A stretch of DNA of 64,000 bases, taken from positions 186,001-250,000 of the forward strand of contig JAIQFY010000005.1 in assembly GCA_020072965.1 (NCBI GenBank), read 5' to 3'. Source of the stretch: Terriglobia bacterium. Lineage in GTDB: Bacteria; Acidobacteriota; Terriglobia; JAIQFV01. Position numbers and translations under genes: made by a program. The notes under the pieces were generated by a model. The model searched no databases. It had not been told where the DNA came from and worked only from the letters and a program-made list of their open reading frames with translations. The number at the start of each line of letters is the position of its first letter. Position 1 is the stretch's first letter. Of this stretch, positions 12,794 to 21,880 are shown one piece after another.

Positions 12794-13966
12794 TCAGGAT
12801 TCGGACATGAGCTTGATGAAATCGTTGAAAAGATAGCTGGCGTCATGAGGGCCCGGTGAGGCCTCGGGATGATACTGAACCGAGAACACAGGCAGGGAAC
12901 GGTGCCGCATTCCCTCGCAGGTGTGGTCGTTCAAGTTCAAGTGGGTGATCTCGAGTTCGCTGTCTTTCAGAGAATCCGGGTCGACCGCAAACCCGTGGTT
13001 TTGCGCCGTTATCTCCACCTTGCCCGTCATGAGATTCTTTACAGGCTGATTGCCGCCGTGATGGCCGAACTTCAGCTTGTAGGTCTTTCCACCCAGGGCG
13101 AGGCCAAGGAGTTGGTGTCCCAGGCAAATGCCAAAGATAGGCTTTCGACCCATCAGTCCCCGGATGGCATTGACGGCATAGCTGACGGGCTCAGGATCGC
13201 CCGGCCCATTGGATAGGAAGATGCCATCGGGTTGAAGCGCCAACGCCTCTTCAGCGGAAGTCTGCGCCGGGACGACCGTGACATCACATCCCACATCGGA
13301 GAGCCTTCGGAGGATGTTGTACTTGATCCCGAAATCGTAAGCAACAACCTGGAATCGCCGCAAGGACTGAGCGGATGAGGAGACTTGTGTTCCAGGGGCA
13401 CCAAAGGAAGGAGAAGTGCCCGCCTTGCCTGCAAAGATGTCAGCGCTTTGCTGCTTCCAACCGTATTTCTCCGGGCAGGTCACCCTCTGGGCCAGGTCCA
13501 GGCCAACCATGGAGGGAGCCTGGCAGGCTTTCTTCACCAAACTATGCTCGTCGGTGTCAACGGATGAAATCACCGCACGCATGGAGCCGCGGTCCCGCAA
13601 ATGCCGGACCAGGGCGCGAGTATCGATCTCGGAAACGGCAGGAACTCCACGCTGCTTCAGATAATCCCCGAGCACCCACTCCGACCTCCAGTTCGAGGCG
13701 ACCGGTGAGTGCTCGCGCACGACAAGCCCTTCAATGAAAGGCTGGCGCGATTCCTCATCGAGACGGTTCAGCCCGTAGTTTCCGACTTCAGGATTGGTAA
13801 GAACGACAATCTGGCCGCAGTAGGAAGGGTCCGTAAAAATCTCTTGATAGCCCGACAGCGACGTATTGAAAATCACTTCTCCCGTTCTTTCAACAGGCGC
13901 GCCGAAGGCGTGTCCCCGGAAACAAAGACCATCTTCAAGGGCAAGGATGGCAGTCTGAAAATTCAT
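12794..13966 (-). CDS. carA: Carbamoyl-phosphate synthase small (glutaminase) subunit
   Basis: The 390-residue subunit hydrolyses glutamine and passes ammonia to CarB. The N-terminal half has [10 protein letters not shown] and [17 protein letters not shown], the CarA hallmark. The C-terminal half is a class I glutamine amidotransferase with the nucleophile Cys in [10 protein letters not shown] and the His/Glu pair in [12 protein letters not shown]. The gene starts 9 bases after lepB stops. A stretch near residues 175-200 ([20 protein letters not shown]) looks like a low-complexity linker between the halves. Confidence 0.97.
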   Translation of the reverse strand: MNFQTAILALEDGLCFRGHAFGAPVERTGEVIFNTSLSGYQEIFTDPSYCGQIVVLTNPEVGNYGLNRLDEESRQPFIEGLVVREHSPVASNWRSEWVLGDYLKQRGVPAVSEIDTRALVRHLRDRGSMRAVISSVDTDEHSLVKKACQAPSMVGLDLAQRVTCPEKYGWKQQSADIFAGKAGTSPSFGAPGTQVSSSAQSLRRFQVVAYDFGIKYNILRRLSDVGCDVTVVPAQTSAEEALALQPDGIFLSNGPGDPEPVSYAVNAIRGLMGRKPIFGICLGHQLLGLALGGKTYKLKFGHHGGNQPVKNLMTGKVEITAQNHGFAVDPDSLKDSELEITHLNLNDHTCEGMRHRSLPVFSVQYHPEASPGPHDASYLFNDFIKLMSES

Positions 13967-13975
13967 TAAGGTTTT

Positions 13976-14548
13976 TCAGCGAATGAAGCTGAGCTTTTCC
14001 GGCGGCCAGTAACAGAGGACAGCCTTCCCATAGATGTTCTGACGGGGAACCTGTCCCCAGGCGCGGCTGTCATTGGACGAGCTTCGATGGTCTCCCAAGA
14101 CGTAAAAGTGGTTAGTACCGATCGTAACAGACGGTTCATTCTCGGGGGTCTGGAATCTCTTCGGGATATACGACTCCTTCAGTTCCTGGCCGTCAATAAA
14201 TACCTTCCCGTCCCGGATCTGAACCGTCTCCCCCGGCAGGCCGATGACTCTCTTGATAAAAAAGCGCTGGGGGTCCAGGGGATAAGAAAAGACAATGACA
14301 TCCCCCCGTTCAATCGGCTCGAAACGGTAAATGAACTTGTTAACGAAGATGCGTTCCTGATCCTCAATGCGGGGCAACATCGAAACCCCTTCCACCCGCA
14401 CTGGCTGATAAAAGTACACCACGATGACCAGGGCGAGCCCGGCTGCGATGATTAAATCGCGCATCCAGGAATGCACGGTTCCCCCGAAACCTCGGGTACT
14501 ATTCTGAGGGATCTTAGCAAAAGTGGAGGCGTCGTCTTCCGGGCCCAT
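13976..14548 (-). CDS. lepB: Signal peptidase I
   Basis: This is a membrane-anchored serine peptidase of 190 residues that removes signal peptides from exported proteins on the periplasmic side. One N-terminal membrane segment (about residues 31-47) is followed by the catalytic Ser56 in RVEGVSMLPR and Lys99 in FFIKRVIGLPGE, then the box GDHRSSSNDSRAWG. The start is ATG 14548, with AGGAG 6 bases upstream; the frame stays open further upstream but without a ribosome binding site. It leads a probable lepB-carA-desaturase transcription unit. Confidence 0.95.
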   Translation of the reverse strand: MGPEDDASTFAKIPQNSTRGFGGTVHSWMRDLIIAAGLALVIVVYFYQPVRVEGVSMLPRIEDQERIFVNKFIYRFEPIERGDVIVFSYPLDPQRFFIKRVIGLPGETVQIRDGKVFIDGQELKESYIPKRFQTPENEPSVTIGTNHFYVLGDHRSSSNDSRAWGQVPRQNIYGKAVLCYWPPEKLSFIR

Positions 14549-14856
14549 CAGTGTCTCCTGGTTTGATTTCGAGTGGTCGATTCTGTAAAAGGCGGCCATT
14601 CTCCGGGGGAATAAGCAGTCCCCGACTGGCGGTACGCTCAAGAGAATTTTTAGATTTATATAGCCATACGGAATTGTCAAGTGGTTTAATGATTCATCAA
14701 ACGCGGCCCGCCGACTCTGAGGGGTAATTCATCTGCCCACGCGGGGGTCGGCCAGAGTCGCCCCGACCCGGGAACGGGTTCTGCCATGATGAAGATTTGC
14801 AGGGCATCTGTTATACTCGTTCCAAACGGTGACACCAGAAAAACCGCCTGACGACC
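14549..14856. other. Divergent intergenic region lepB/larB
   Basis: No gene is seen. The region holds a TTGACA on the minus strand (14680-14675) followed by AT-rich TATATAAA (about 14662-14655), but the spacing (12-14 bases) is short for a standard promoter, so it is noted without a firm call. Confidence 0.3.
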
Positions 14857-15609
14857 ATGACCTCGGCTGAGATCAAGCGCATACTGGAAAAGGTAAAAGA
14901 AGGAAAACTCGGCGTTGACGAAGCCATGGAGACCTTGCGGAGACTTCCTTTCGAGGACCTGGGCTTTGCCCGGATTGACCATCACCGCTCTCTGCGGGTG
15001 GGATTCCCTGAGGTGGTGTTAGGCCGCGGAAAATCGATGGAGCAAGTCGTGGGCATCGTCCGGGGGATGTTGAAAAACAGGCACAACATTCTCGTTACGC
15101 GGTCGGATGAGACGACCTTTCGCGCCGTCAGAAAGATCTCGCGCCTGGCGGCGTTTCACAAAGCCAGTGGCGCGCTCTCGATCATCCGGGACAAGAACAT
15201 CTATGGGCGTGGGCGAATCCTCGTGATTTCCGCAGGCACTGCGGATATGCCTGTTGCTGAAGAAGCCCTGGTGACCGCCCGTGTGATGGGCAATGAAGTG
15301 GATGCTATTTATGATTGCGGGGTCGCCGGCATTCATCGCTTGCTGCAGGAAAATCAGCGGCTGCGGCGGGCGCGCGTGATCGTTTGCGTGGCCGGAATGG
15401 AAGGGGCACTGCCCAGCGTGGTTGGCGGCCTGGTAGCCGCCCCGGTCATCGCAGTCCCTACCTCGGTGGGCTATGGGGCGTCGTTTGGAGGAATTGCAGC
15501 TTTACTGGGAATGTTAAATTCCTGTGCTTCCAATGTCACTGTCGTGAATATTGACAACGGGTTTGGCGCAGGATACGTTGCCAGCATCATCAATCGTCTG
15601 GAAAATTAA
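14857..15609 (+). CDS. larB: Nickel-pincer cofactor biosynthesis protein LarB
   Basis: This 250-residue protein matches LarB, which carboxylates and hydrolyses nicotinic acid adenine dinucleotide to pyridinium-3,5-biscarboxylic acid mononucleotide, the first step to the nickel-pincer nucleotide. The C-terminal two thirds are PurE-like: [30 protein letters not shown] and [21 protein letters not shown]. The N-terminal region ([19 protein letters not shown]) is the usual helical cap. larC and larE are not in the window. The next gene starts 34 bases later on the same strand. Confidence 0.93.
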   Translation: MTSAEIKRILEKVKEGKLGVDEAMETLRRLPFEDLGFARIDHHRSLRVGFPEVVLGRGKSMEQVVGIVRGMLKNRHNILVTRSDETTFRAVRKISRLAAFHKASGALSIIRDKNIYGRGRILVISAGTADMPVAEEALVTARVMGNEVDAIYDCGVAGIHRLLQENQRLRRARVIVCVAGMEGALPSVVGGLVAAPVIAVPTSVGYGASFGGIAALLGMLNSCASNVTVVNIDNGFGAGYVASIINRLEN

Positions 15610-15643
15610 GAGGGGAATTGTCATTAGCCAGAATGGAGGCGCT

Positions 15644-16459
15644 ATGAGAACAAAAGTGATTCGAAACTTCTATGTTTTATGCGTCGGCGTTCTACTGGTG
15701 TGTGCGGCCGCATCCATCATCCTGGTGTGCCATCCTGCCAGGGTGGTGGCCGTTAACTTAGACACCCGACTTGGGGTCCAGTGGCAGGTGGTCGAAGAAG
15801 GTTGGACCGGCGCCTGGGTCCGGCGTGGAAGTTCTAACACCTTTGACGCCCGATGGACCATGCCCGGCCAATCCGAGATTCGGGGCGTGATCGATATGCG
15901 TTTGGATGGCCGCAATGTCAAGATGAGCCGAGTGGACCAGTACACCAACCAACGGTGCGAATATCAGGGACAGATTGCTAATGATTGGCGGACGGCGCAG
16001 GGATGGGTGAGTTGCAACAACGGGCCGCATGCCAATTGGACCGCCACCATTTACAAACAGGGTGAAGCATATCAAGGAAACAGAGAGGTCTTAAGTCCGG
16101 GGTATGGATCTGTGGTGAGAAAGGAAGGCCCCATCGTCCCTCAATACAGCCAGGCACAGGGCAATTGGCGCTATGACCTCACAGGTGTATGGAGTTGCAG
16201 TGACGGGGGAACCTATTACCTCCGGCAGCTTGGGGGCAATGTGTGGTGGTACGGCGAAGCCTCCAATGGCCGATGGTCCAATATTTTTCATGGGGCTCTA
16301 GACGGGGACTGGCTGGAGGGCATGTGGTTGGATGTTCCCAAAGGCCGCGATCGCAGTAATGGCGCGATGCGGCTGCGCCTGGATTCCCGCGACGAGTTTC
16401 ATCGTGAGCAAAACACGGGTGACGACTTCGGTGGCTCCCGGTGGCGGCGAGTCCGGTAA
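15644..16459 (+). CDS. Secreted two-module protein, function unknown
   Basis: The 271-residue protein starts at ATG 15644, 5 bases after GGAGG. A signal peptide (FYVLCVGVLLVCAAASIILV) covers roughly residues 8-37. Two tryptophan-rich beta modules follow: one at about 40-155 (WTGAWVRRGSSNTFDARW, then a Cys pair) and one at about 195-271 (LTGVWSCSDGGTYYLRQLGG, WWYGE, FHGALDGDWLEGMWLDVPKG). I recognise both as recurring uncharacterised small beta modules in environmental bacteria but know no function for them. It may share a transcript with larB. Confidence 0.75.
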   Translation: MRTKVIRNFYVLCVGVLLVCAAASIILVCHPARVVAVNLDTRLGVQWQVVEEGWTGAWVRRGSSNTFDARWTMPGQSEIRGVIDMRLDGRNVKMSRVDQYTNQRCEYQGQIANDWRTAQGWVSCNNGPHANWTATIYKQGEAYQGNREVLSPGYGSVVRKEGPIVPQYSQAQGNWRYDLTGVWSCSDGGTYYLRQLGGNVWWYGEASNGRWSNIFHGALDGDWLEGMWLDVPKGRDRSNGAMRLRLDSRDEFHREQNTGDDFGGSRWRRVR

Positions 16460-16860
16460 GTCCGGATATCGGCCCTCGCAAGCCGGGCGCAAGGTCGACA
16501 AGGTGAGAAATACTCCTTCGTGAAGGTTAAGGGCGTGCATCCTGCGGTGCAGGGGTGATCAAAGGCAGAACTTTTTCAAAGGAGTTTTAACGATTCCCGA
16601 GTGTTTTTCGACGTTCCTCTACTCCGGCAACACCGCGTTGACGTTGTTAAAATGGCTATGCTATAAACATGCGTTTGCCCAGGCATGGATCCGCACCTCC
16701 ATTCTGCTGGACTCTTTAATTCCCTGACTTCCGAAACCTCAGGGTCGCACGTCACGCTTGATTCCGTCGGGTCAGGAAAGTTCTTAATCCAAACGACAAG
16801 GAGCTCAGGCTTGGAGGCAGTGCGTAACGGGCATCCTTGAACTCCACAGGACATCAACTT
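16460..16860. other. Intergenic region upstream of the acyl-CoA dehydrogenase gene
   Basis: No credible gene is seen; an open frame on the minus strand (16576-17130) extends into the dehydrogenase gene and is a shadow. The one feature is the promoter at 16638-16667. Confidence 0.5.
16638..16667 (+). promoter_or_regulatory. Probable promoter of the acyl-CoA dehydrogenase gene
   Basis: TTGACG (16638-16643) and TATAAA (16662-16667) are 18 bases apart. Transcription would start near 16674, leaving a leader of about 190 bases before the ATG at 16861. Confidence 0.5.
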
Positions 16861-18006
16861 ATGAATTTCGAGCTGACAGATGAGCAGCGGCAAGTCCAAG
16901 AGACGGTAAGGGAATTTGCGCGGACAGAACTCGCACCTCATGTTATGGAGTGGGATGAGGCCCAGGAATTTCCGCGGGACGTCTTGAGGAAACTCGGTGA
17001 ACTTGGGTTTTTGGGCACTGTTTTTCCGGCGGAGTACGGCGGCGCCGGCATGGGCTACCAGGAATATGTGATCCTCATCGAGGAGTTGGGCCGAGTAGAT
17101 GGGTCCGTCGGCTTGAGCGTCGCAGCTCATAATTCCCTATGTTGCGGCCATATCTACTTGATGGGAACCGAAGAGCAAAAAAGGAAGTTCCTGGTGCCCC
17201 TGGCACGTGGAGAGAAAATCGGGGCGTGGGGACTTACAGAGTCCGAGGCTGGCAGTGATGCGGGCGGGACGAAGACCACTGCAGTGCGAGACGGCACAAG
17301 CTATGTTCTCAATGGTGCGAAGACCTTTATCACACATGGAAAAGTGGGCGACACTTGCGTGGTCATGGCAGTGACCGACCCCTCAAAAGGCCACAAAGGG
17401 ATCTCCGCATTTGTGGTCGAGAAAGGAACTCCGGGGTTTCATGCAGGAAAACATGAAAACAAGCTCGGGATGCGGGCCAGCGATACCTCGGAAGTCGTCT
17501 TTGAGGATTGCCGGGTGCCAGTGGAGAACCGCCTGGGTAACGAAGGCGAAGGGTTTACAGGAAGTTTGCGCGTGTTGGATGGTGGGCGCATCTCGATTGC
17601 GGCTCTGGCTCTCGGGATGGCACAGGGCGCCATGGACGCTTCGTTGAAGTACTCAAAGCAGCGCCAACAGTTTGGAAGACCGATCAGCGAGTTTCAGGCG
17701 ATCCAATGGAAACTCGCCGACATGGCGACCGAGATTGATGCCGCAAGGTGTTTGACCCATCGGGCCGCCTGGATGTACGACCAGAAGAAGAAGACCACGC
17801 TGGAATCATCCATGGCCAAACTTTATGCCAGCGAGGTGGCAGTCCGGGCTGCGAATGAAGCTGTACAGGTACACGGCGGCTACGGGTTTATCAAGGACTA
17901 CCCGGTGGAGAAGTTTTATCGGGACGCCAAACTCTGCACCATCGGTGAGGGAACCAGCGAGATCCAACGCATGGTGATTGCCAGGGAGTTGTTGAAAAAA
18001 ATCTAG
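16861..18006 (+). CDS. Acyl-CoA dehydrogenase, short-chain type
   Basis: The 381-residue FAD enzyme oxidises acyl-CoA to trans-2-enoyl-CoA and passes electrons to ETF. Domains run in the usual order: N-terminal helical ([18 protein letters not shown]), central beta ([21 protein letters not shown], the FAD/substrate region), C-terminal helical ([39 protein letters not shown]). The catalytic base is Glu363 in [11 protein letters not shown], the position of butyryl/short-chain enzymes. Start [10 protein letters not shown] fits the family. meaB and methylmalonyl-CoA epimerase follow, which favours a role in branched-chain amino acid or propionyl-CoA-yielding oxidation. Confidence 0.93.
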   Translation: MNFELTDEQRQVQETVREFARTELAPHVMEWDEAQEFPRDVLRKLGELGFLGTVFPAEYGGAGMGYQEYVILIEELGRVDGSVGLSVAAHNSLCCGHIYLMGTEEQKRKFLVPLARGEKIGAWGLTESEAGSDAGGTKTTAVRDGTSYVLNGAKTFITHGKVGDTCVVMAVTDPSKGHKGISAFVVEKGTPGFHAGKHENKLGMRASDTSEVVFEDCRVPVENRLGNEGEGFTGSLRVLDGGRISIAALALGMAQGAMDASLKYSKQRQQFGRPISEFQAIQWKLADMATEIDAARCLTHRAAWMYDQKKKTTLESSMAKLYASEVAVRAANEAVQVHGGYGFIKDYPVEKFYRDAKLCTIGEGTSEIQRMVIARELLKKI

Positions 18007-18009
18007 TTC

Positions 18010-18209
18010 CCAGTTGCCAGTTGGAAGAGCAGTTCTCGGTTGTCAGTTCTCAGTTGTCAGTTAAAACCTTGGTTCAGCCGTAACTTTTGCCGATAGTATC
18101 ATCCGGTTGAGCTCCCCTTGTCCTTGAGGACAAACAGAATTGAATTCACAATCACTGGCAACTGGTAACTGAGAACCGGCAACTTCCTTAACAACTGAGA
18201 ACTGACAAC
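18010..18209. repeat. Inverted island of degenerate CAGTT-type short repeats
   Basis: Directly after the dehydrogenase stop the sequence is built of short degenerate units (CAGTTGCCAGTTGG, CAGTTCTC, GTTGTCAG) to about 18064, and the same units recur in reverse from about 18150 to 18209. The longest perfect pair is 19 bp: GTTGTCAGTTCTCAGTTGT at 18039-18057 and its reverse complement at 18191-18209. The right arm ends 6 bases before the meaB ATG. Confidence 0.75.
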
Positions 18210-18215
18210 TGCCTT

Positions 18216-19193
18216 ATGCCCGTCGACCTCAACAAGCTGCTTCAAGGCGATCCCCGGGCCATTGCGCGGGCTATCACCTGCATCGAGAATGATCGTGAGA
18301 ACTCGGCTCGAATCCTGAAAACGATTTTTCCTCATACGGGTCACGCCTTTGTGGTGGGGGTGACTGGAGCGCCCGGTTCCGGAAAAAGCACGCTGGTCGA
18401 TCGCCTGGCGCGGTTCTATTTGAATGGGCAGAAGAAATCGGTGGGGATTGTGGCCGTGGATCCCACCAGTCCATTCACGGGCGGTGCGATCCTGGGCGAC
18501 CGGATTCGCATGCAAAACGTCGCGCTCGAGGAAGGAATTTTCATTCGCAGCATGGCGACGCGCGGATTTCTCGGCGGACTCTCACGGGCGACCCACGACG
18601 CGGTTTCGATCCTCGATGCTGCTCACAAAGAAGTCATCCTCGTGGAAACGGTGGGGGTGGGGCAGGATGAAATCGACGTCATCAAGGTGGCCCACGTTAA
18701 TTTGGTGTTGCTGGTTCCCGGGATGGGTGATGACATCCAGGCAATCAAGGCAGGAATCATGGAAATTGCGGATGTGTTTGTGATCAATAAAGCCGACCGC
18801 GAGGGTGTGGAGAGGATCGAAGCCCAGCTGCTGGCGATGCTCTCCATTTCCCCGCGCCCCGACGGTTGGGTGCCGCCGCTGGTCCGCACGATCGCCACTC
18901 TAAACGAGGGGATAAACCCCTTGGCGGCAGCCATAGAGTCATACGCCCGGTTTGCGAAAGACTCGGCCCTCTTCATTCAGAAAAGGCGCACGCATGCGCG
19001 CGAGCGGCTGCTCGAACTCCTGGGTGAGCAACTGGTGGGCAAGGTTGTTCATGAGCATCTGGAGAATGGCCTGCTCGATCAATATGTGGAACTAGTGGCA
19101 TCGCGGCAAAGCGACCCTTATTCTGTGGTGGACGAGATCATCTCAGGATTCTGCGGGGAAACCTCACAGAACCGGAAAGGGTCCGGGTTATGA
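18216..19193 (+). CDS. meaB: Methylmalonyl-CoA mutase-associated GTPase MeaB
   Basis: This 325-residue G3E GTPase protects and reloads B12-dependent methylmalonyl-CoA mutase. The Walker A loop is GAPGSGKST (residues 51-59); further signatures are VAVDPTSPFTGGAILGDRIRM, METVGVGQDE (switch II) and VINKADREG (guanine recognition, NKAD). No ribosome binding site precedes the ATG because the repeat island abuts it. The stop overlaps the next gene's ATG by 4 bases, so the two are translationally coupled. The mutase itself is not in the window. Confidence 0.95.
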   Translation: MPVDLNKLLQGDPRAIARAITCIENDRENSARILKTIFPHTGHAFVVGVTGAPGSGKSTLVDRLARFYLNGQKKSVGIVAVDPTSPFTGGAILGDRIRMQNVALEEGIFIRSMATRGFLGGLSRATHDAVSILDAAHKEVILVETVGVGQDEIDVIKVAHVNLVLLVPGMGDDIQAIKAGIMEIADVFVINKADREGVERIEAQLLAMLSISPRPDGWVPPLVRTIATLNEGINPLAAAIESYARFAKDSALFIQKRRTHARERLLELLGEQLVGKVVHEHLENGLLDQYVELVASRQSDPYSVVDEIISGFCGETSQNRKGSGL

Positions 19194-19597
19194 AGATCCT
19201 GCGGATCAGCCATGTGGGGATCGCCGTGAAGTCGCTGGACCAAGCGAGCAGGTTTTACGGCGAGACCTTGGGAATTCCTGCGGGGGATCGAGAGATTGTT
19301 GAAGAGCAGAAAGTAGCTGTTGCAATGCACCCCCTGGGAGAAAGCTGCATTGAATTGCTTGAACCCACGGACCCGCTCTCTCCGATTGCCAGGTTTCTCA
19401 ATAAGCGTGGCCCGGGAGTCCATCATCTCTGCCTCGAGGTGGAGGACCTGCAGGGCTTGCTCCGCGAGCTCAAAGCTCGCGGTGTTCGCTTAATCGATGA
19501 AATCCCGCGAACGGGCGCAGGAGGGTGCCAGGTCGCGTTCATTCATCCGGAATCGACTCAGGGTGTTTTAATCGAACTCAATGAGGAAATGAAGTAA
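19190..19597 (+). CDS. mce: Methylmalonyl-CoA epimerase
   Basis: The 135-residue glyoxalase-fold enzyme interconverts (S)- and (R)-methylmalonyl-CoA. It has two VOC half-repeats with metal-ligand positions His8 (RISHVGIAV), His in GVHHLCLEVED and Glu near the end (GVLIELNEE). FYGETLGIPAGDREIVEEQKVAVA is characteristic of the epimerase. It overlaps meaB by ATGA and is followed without a gap by the PPIase gene. Confidence 0.94.
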   Translation: MKILRISHVGIAVKSLDQASRFYGETLGIPAGDREIVEEQKVAVAMHPLGESCIELLEPTDPLSPIARFLNKRGPGVHHLCLEVEDLQGLLRELKARGVRLIDEIPRTGAGGCQVAFIHPESTQGVLIELNEEMK

Positions 19598-20629
19598 ATG
19601 AATCTTTCAAATTTTATTCGACGCGGCGGACTATTGCTATTGATCGGAGTACTTTTCGGCGGGCTGGGATCGTTACTGTGGGCCCAAGAACCCGCCGGCG
19701 GTTCCACGACAGCAAAGGCAAGTCAGCCGTCCAAGAAGGCCGATGCCGGGACCGATCCGATCGTGGTTTCTTTCAATGATCAGAAGATTACAGCAAGTGA
19801 ATTCAAGGAAATCCTCTTGCATCTCCCGGTGCAGCAGCGCCGCCAATACACGGGTGCGGGCGGCCCCCGGGCTTTTGCCGAATACCTGGGTCAACTCCTC
19901 GTGTTGAGTCAGGGGGCGGAAAAGGAAAGTCTCGAGCGGAACGCGGGAGTTGCCGCCCGACTCAAGTTTGCGCGCACCCAGGTACTCGCCCTTGCGGAGC
20001 AACAGGCCATTTCAGATCGCATGTGGGTCAGTGATGAAGATGTTAGAAAATACTATGACCAGAACCAGAATCGGTTCATCCAGTTGCACTTGCTACATAT
20101 TTCCCTCCGGTTGACGGGATCGGATACGCAGGAAAATGACCAGATGCGGAAAGGGCTGGAGGCGGTGCGAAAGCGAGCGCTGGAGGGGGAGGATTTCAGG
20201 GCGTTGGCGCGAGAGTTTTCCAAAGACAGTGATGCTCAGCAGGGCGGGGATCTGGGCTTCCTGGGCAGAGGGAATTTAGGGGATGCGATGGATTCCATTG
20301 TTTTCCGATTGAAACCTGGAGAAATAAGCGAGGTGTTTGATGCGCCAGCCTCCCTCCACCTATTCAAAGCGCTTGAAGAACGGCCGCAGCCGGTGTCCGA
20401 GGCGCGGCCGGTCATCGCCGAAATCCTTAGAAACCGGATGTTGCAGGCAGCATTGTCGAGCTTGATGCACGAGGTACAGCCTTCGGTGAATGAACAATAC
20501 TTCGCCCGAGAGAGTGAGAGGCTTTCGACAGACATGCCAATAACCGTACAAGTGGGAAAAGACGGGAAACTTCTATCCAACACCCCCTCGATTGCGCCGC
20601 CGTCTTCAACGAATGAGAAGAAAAAGTAA
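19598..20629 (+). CDS. Periplasmic parvulin-type peptidyl-prolyl isomerase
   Basis: The 343-residue protein has a signal peptide (about 1-29, ending LLWAQ), a SurA/PrsA-like N-terminal region (about 50-155, VSFNDQKITASEFKEILLHLP) and a PpiC rotamase domain (about 160-255, LLHISLRLTG, FSKDSDAQQGGDLGFLGRG, FRLKPGEISEVF). It would assist folding of exported and outer-membrane proteins. The ATG follows the epimerase stop directly, with a GAGG in the end of that gene as the likely ribosome binding site. Its place behind meaB-mce looks like chance operon membership. Confidence 0.88.
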   Translation: MNLSNFIRRGGLLLLIGVLFGGLGSLLWAQEPAGGSTTAKASQPSKKADAGTDPIVVSFNDQKITASEFKEILLHLPVQQRRQYTGAGGPRAFAEYLGQLLVLSQGAEKESLERNAGVAARLKFARTQVLALAEQQAISDRMWVSDEDVRKYYDQNQNRFIQLHLLHISLRLTGSDTQENDQMRKGLEAVRKRALEGEDFRALAREFSKDSDAQQGGDLGFLGRGNLGDAMDSIVFRLKPGEISEVFDAPASLHLFKALEERPQPVSEARPVIAEILRNRMLQAALSSLMHEVQPSVNEQYFARESERLSTDMPITVQVGKDGKLLSNTPSIAPPSSTNEKKK

Positions 20630-20961
20630 GCGCAGGAGACTCGGTCTTGTTTTCACGGGTATAGCTCATCGAAAGAGGGGAGAGGCGAACAGTCCGTAAA
20701 GATGTGGTTTTTTGACGTCTATGTTGTTTCGCACGGAACGTTTCGCCTGGATGGCGGTGCGATGTTTGGCGTTTTGATCGATACGGCGTTGCGTGAACAT
20801 CGGCTGTACATTTATTAGCACGATATACTATGCCTCATAGGCTCCCTGGCCGAGCTAAAGAGGAATATTGAGGTCGAACCGACCGCCTGAGACTCCAGGG
20901 GGGAAGCAGTCCCCACGGCGGGTCCTGTTCTGACTGTAAAGCCTGAAACTCGTGACCCAAT
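20630..20961. other. Intergenic region holding a gene remnant
   Basis: Apart from the 38-codon remnant at 20702-20818 nothing is recognisable. The stretch before mtnP (20840-20961) shows no clear promoter. Confidence 0.4.
20702..20818 (+). pseudogene. N-terminal remnant of an MBL-fold hydrolase gene
   Basis: An ATG-started frame of 38 codons reads MWFFDVYVVSHGTFRLDGG, then AMFGVLIDTALREHRLYIY and stop. The segment GTFRLDGGAMFGV is characteristic of the start of a family of MBL-fold metallo-hydrolases (lactonase-like). No continuation with the HxHxDH metal motif is seen in any frame downstream, so this looks like the 5' stump of a gene whose remainder is gone. Confidence 0.5.
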
Positions 20962-21873
20962 ATGCCTGTCCATAGACCTAAATCAAAATCTCGAAGCCAC
21001 GTGGAACGAGCCAATGCAGTCGAAGTCGGGGTGATCGGTGGGAGCGGTCTCTACGAGATGGCCGAACTGGCCGAGAAAAATGAAGTTGCGGTCTCGACCC
21101 CCTTCGGCAAGCCCTCAGACCCGCTCGTCATTGGCACCCTGCGAGGCCGGAGGGTGGCCTTTCTGGCCCGGCACGGACGGGGTCATCGGCTCATGCCGAC
21201 GGAAATTAATTATCGTGCAAACATCTATGCGATGAAGAAGCTGGGAGTGGAACGCATCATTTCGGCCAGCGCCGTGGGCTCTCTGAAGGAAGAGCACCAA
21301 CCCCTGGATATCCTGCTGCCGGATCAATTCTTCGACCGCACGCGTTACCGTGAAGGCGAGACTTTCTTCGGGAAGGGGCTGGTTGCGCATATCTCCTTCG
21401 CGGACCCGGTTTGTCCGCAGCTCTGCGACCTTCTCGAGACGTCTGCCCGCGTCGAATCGATTCCGATACACCGGGGCGGGACATACCTGTGCATGGAAGG
21501 CCCGGCGTTTTCGACGAAAGCGGAGTCTAATGTGTATCGGAGCCTGGGTATGGATGTCATTGGCATGACCAATCTGCAGGAAGCCAAACTCGCCCGTGAA
21601 GCCGAGATCTGCTACGCCACCTTGGCCTTGGTCACGGATTACGACTGCTGGCACCCCGAGCATGACGCCGTCACCGTGGCACAGATCATTGACAACCTGA
21701 ACCGCAACGCGGTCAATGCCCAGAAGGTAATCGCTGCGGCCGTTGCCGACATGCCGGCACAACGGATTTGCAAGTGTGGATCGGCCCTTTCCCACGCCCT
21801 GCTCACCGAACGGAGCAGAATTCTTCCGGCGACTCGGCGTAAACTGGATTTGTTGGTGAAAAAATACCTTTAG
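20962..21873 (+). CDS. mtnP: S-methyl-5'-thioadenosine phosphorylase
   Basis: This 303-residue PNP/MTAP-family enzyme splits methylthioadenosine with phosphate into adenine and 5-methylthioribose 1-phosphate (methionine salvage). Motifs: [12 protein letters not shown] (phosphate loop), [52 protein letters not shown] and [11 protein letters not shown], where the Asp in TDYD contacts the base. About 20 extra basic residues precede the domain ([13 protein letters not shown]). It opens a run of seven co-directional genes and sits 8 bases before the VWA gene. Confidence 0.93.
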   Translation: MPVHRPKSKSRSHVERANAVEVGVIGGSGLYEMAELAEKNEVAVSTPFGKPSDPLVIGTLRGRRVAFLARHGRGHRLMPTEINYRANIYAMKKLGVERIISASAVGSLKEEHQPLDILLPDQFFDRTRYREGETFFGKGLVAHISFADPVCPQLCDLLETSARVESIPIHRGGTYLCMEGPAFSTKAESNVYRSLGMDVIGMTNLQEAKLAREAEICYATLALVTDYDCWHPEHDAVTVAQIIDNLNRNAVNAQKVIAAAVADMPAQRICKCGSALSHALLTERSRILPATRRKLDLLVKKYL

Positions 21874-21880
21874 ATCCACT

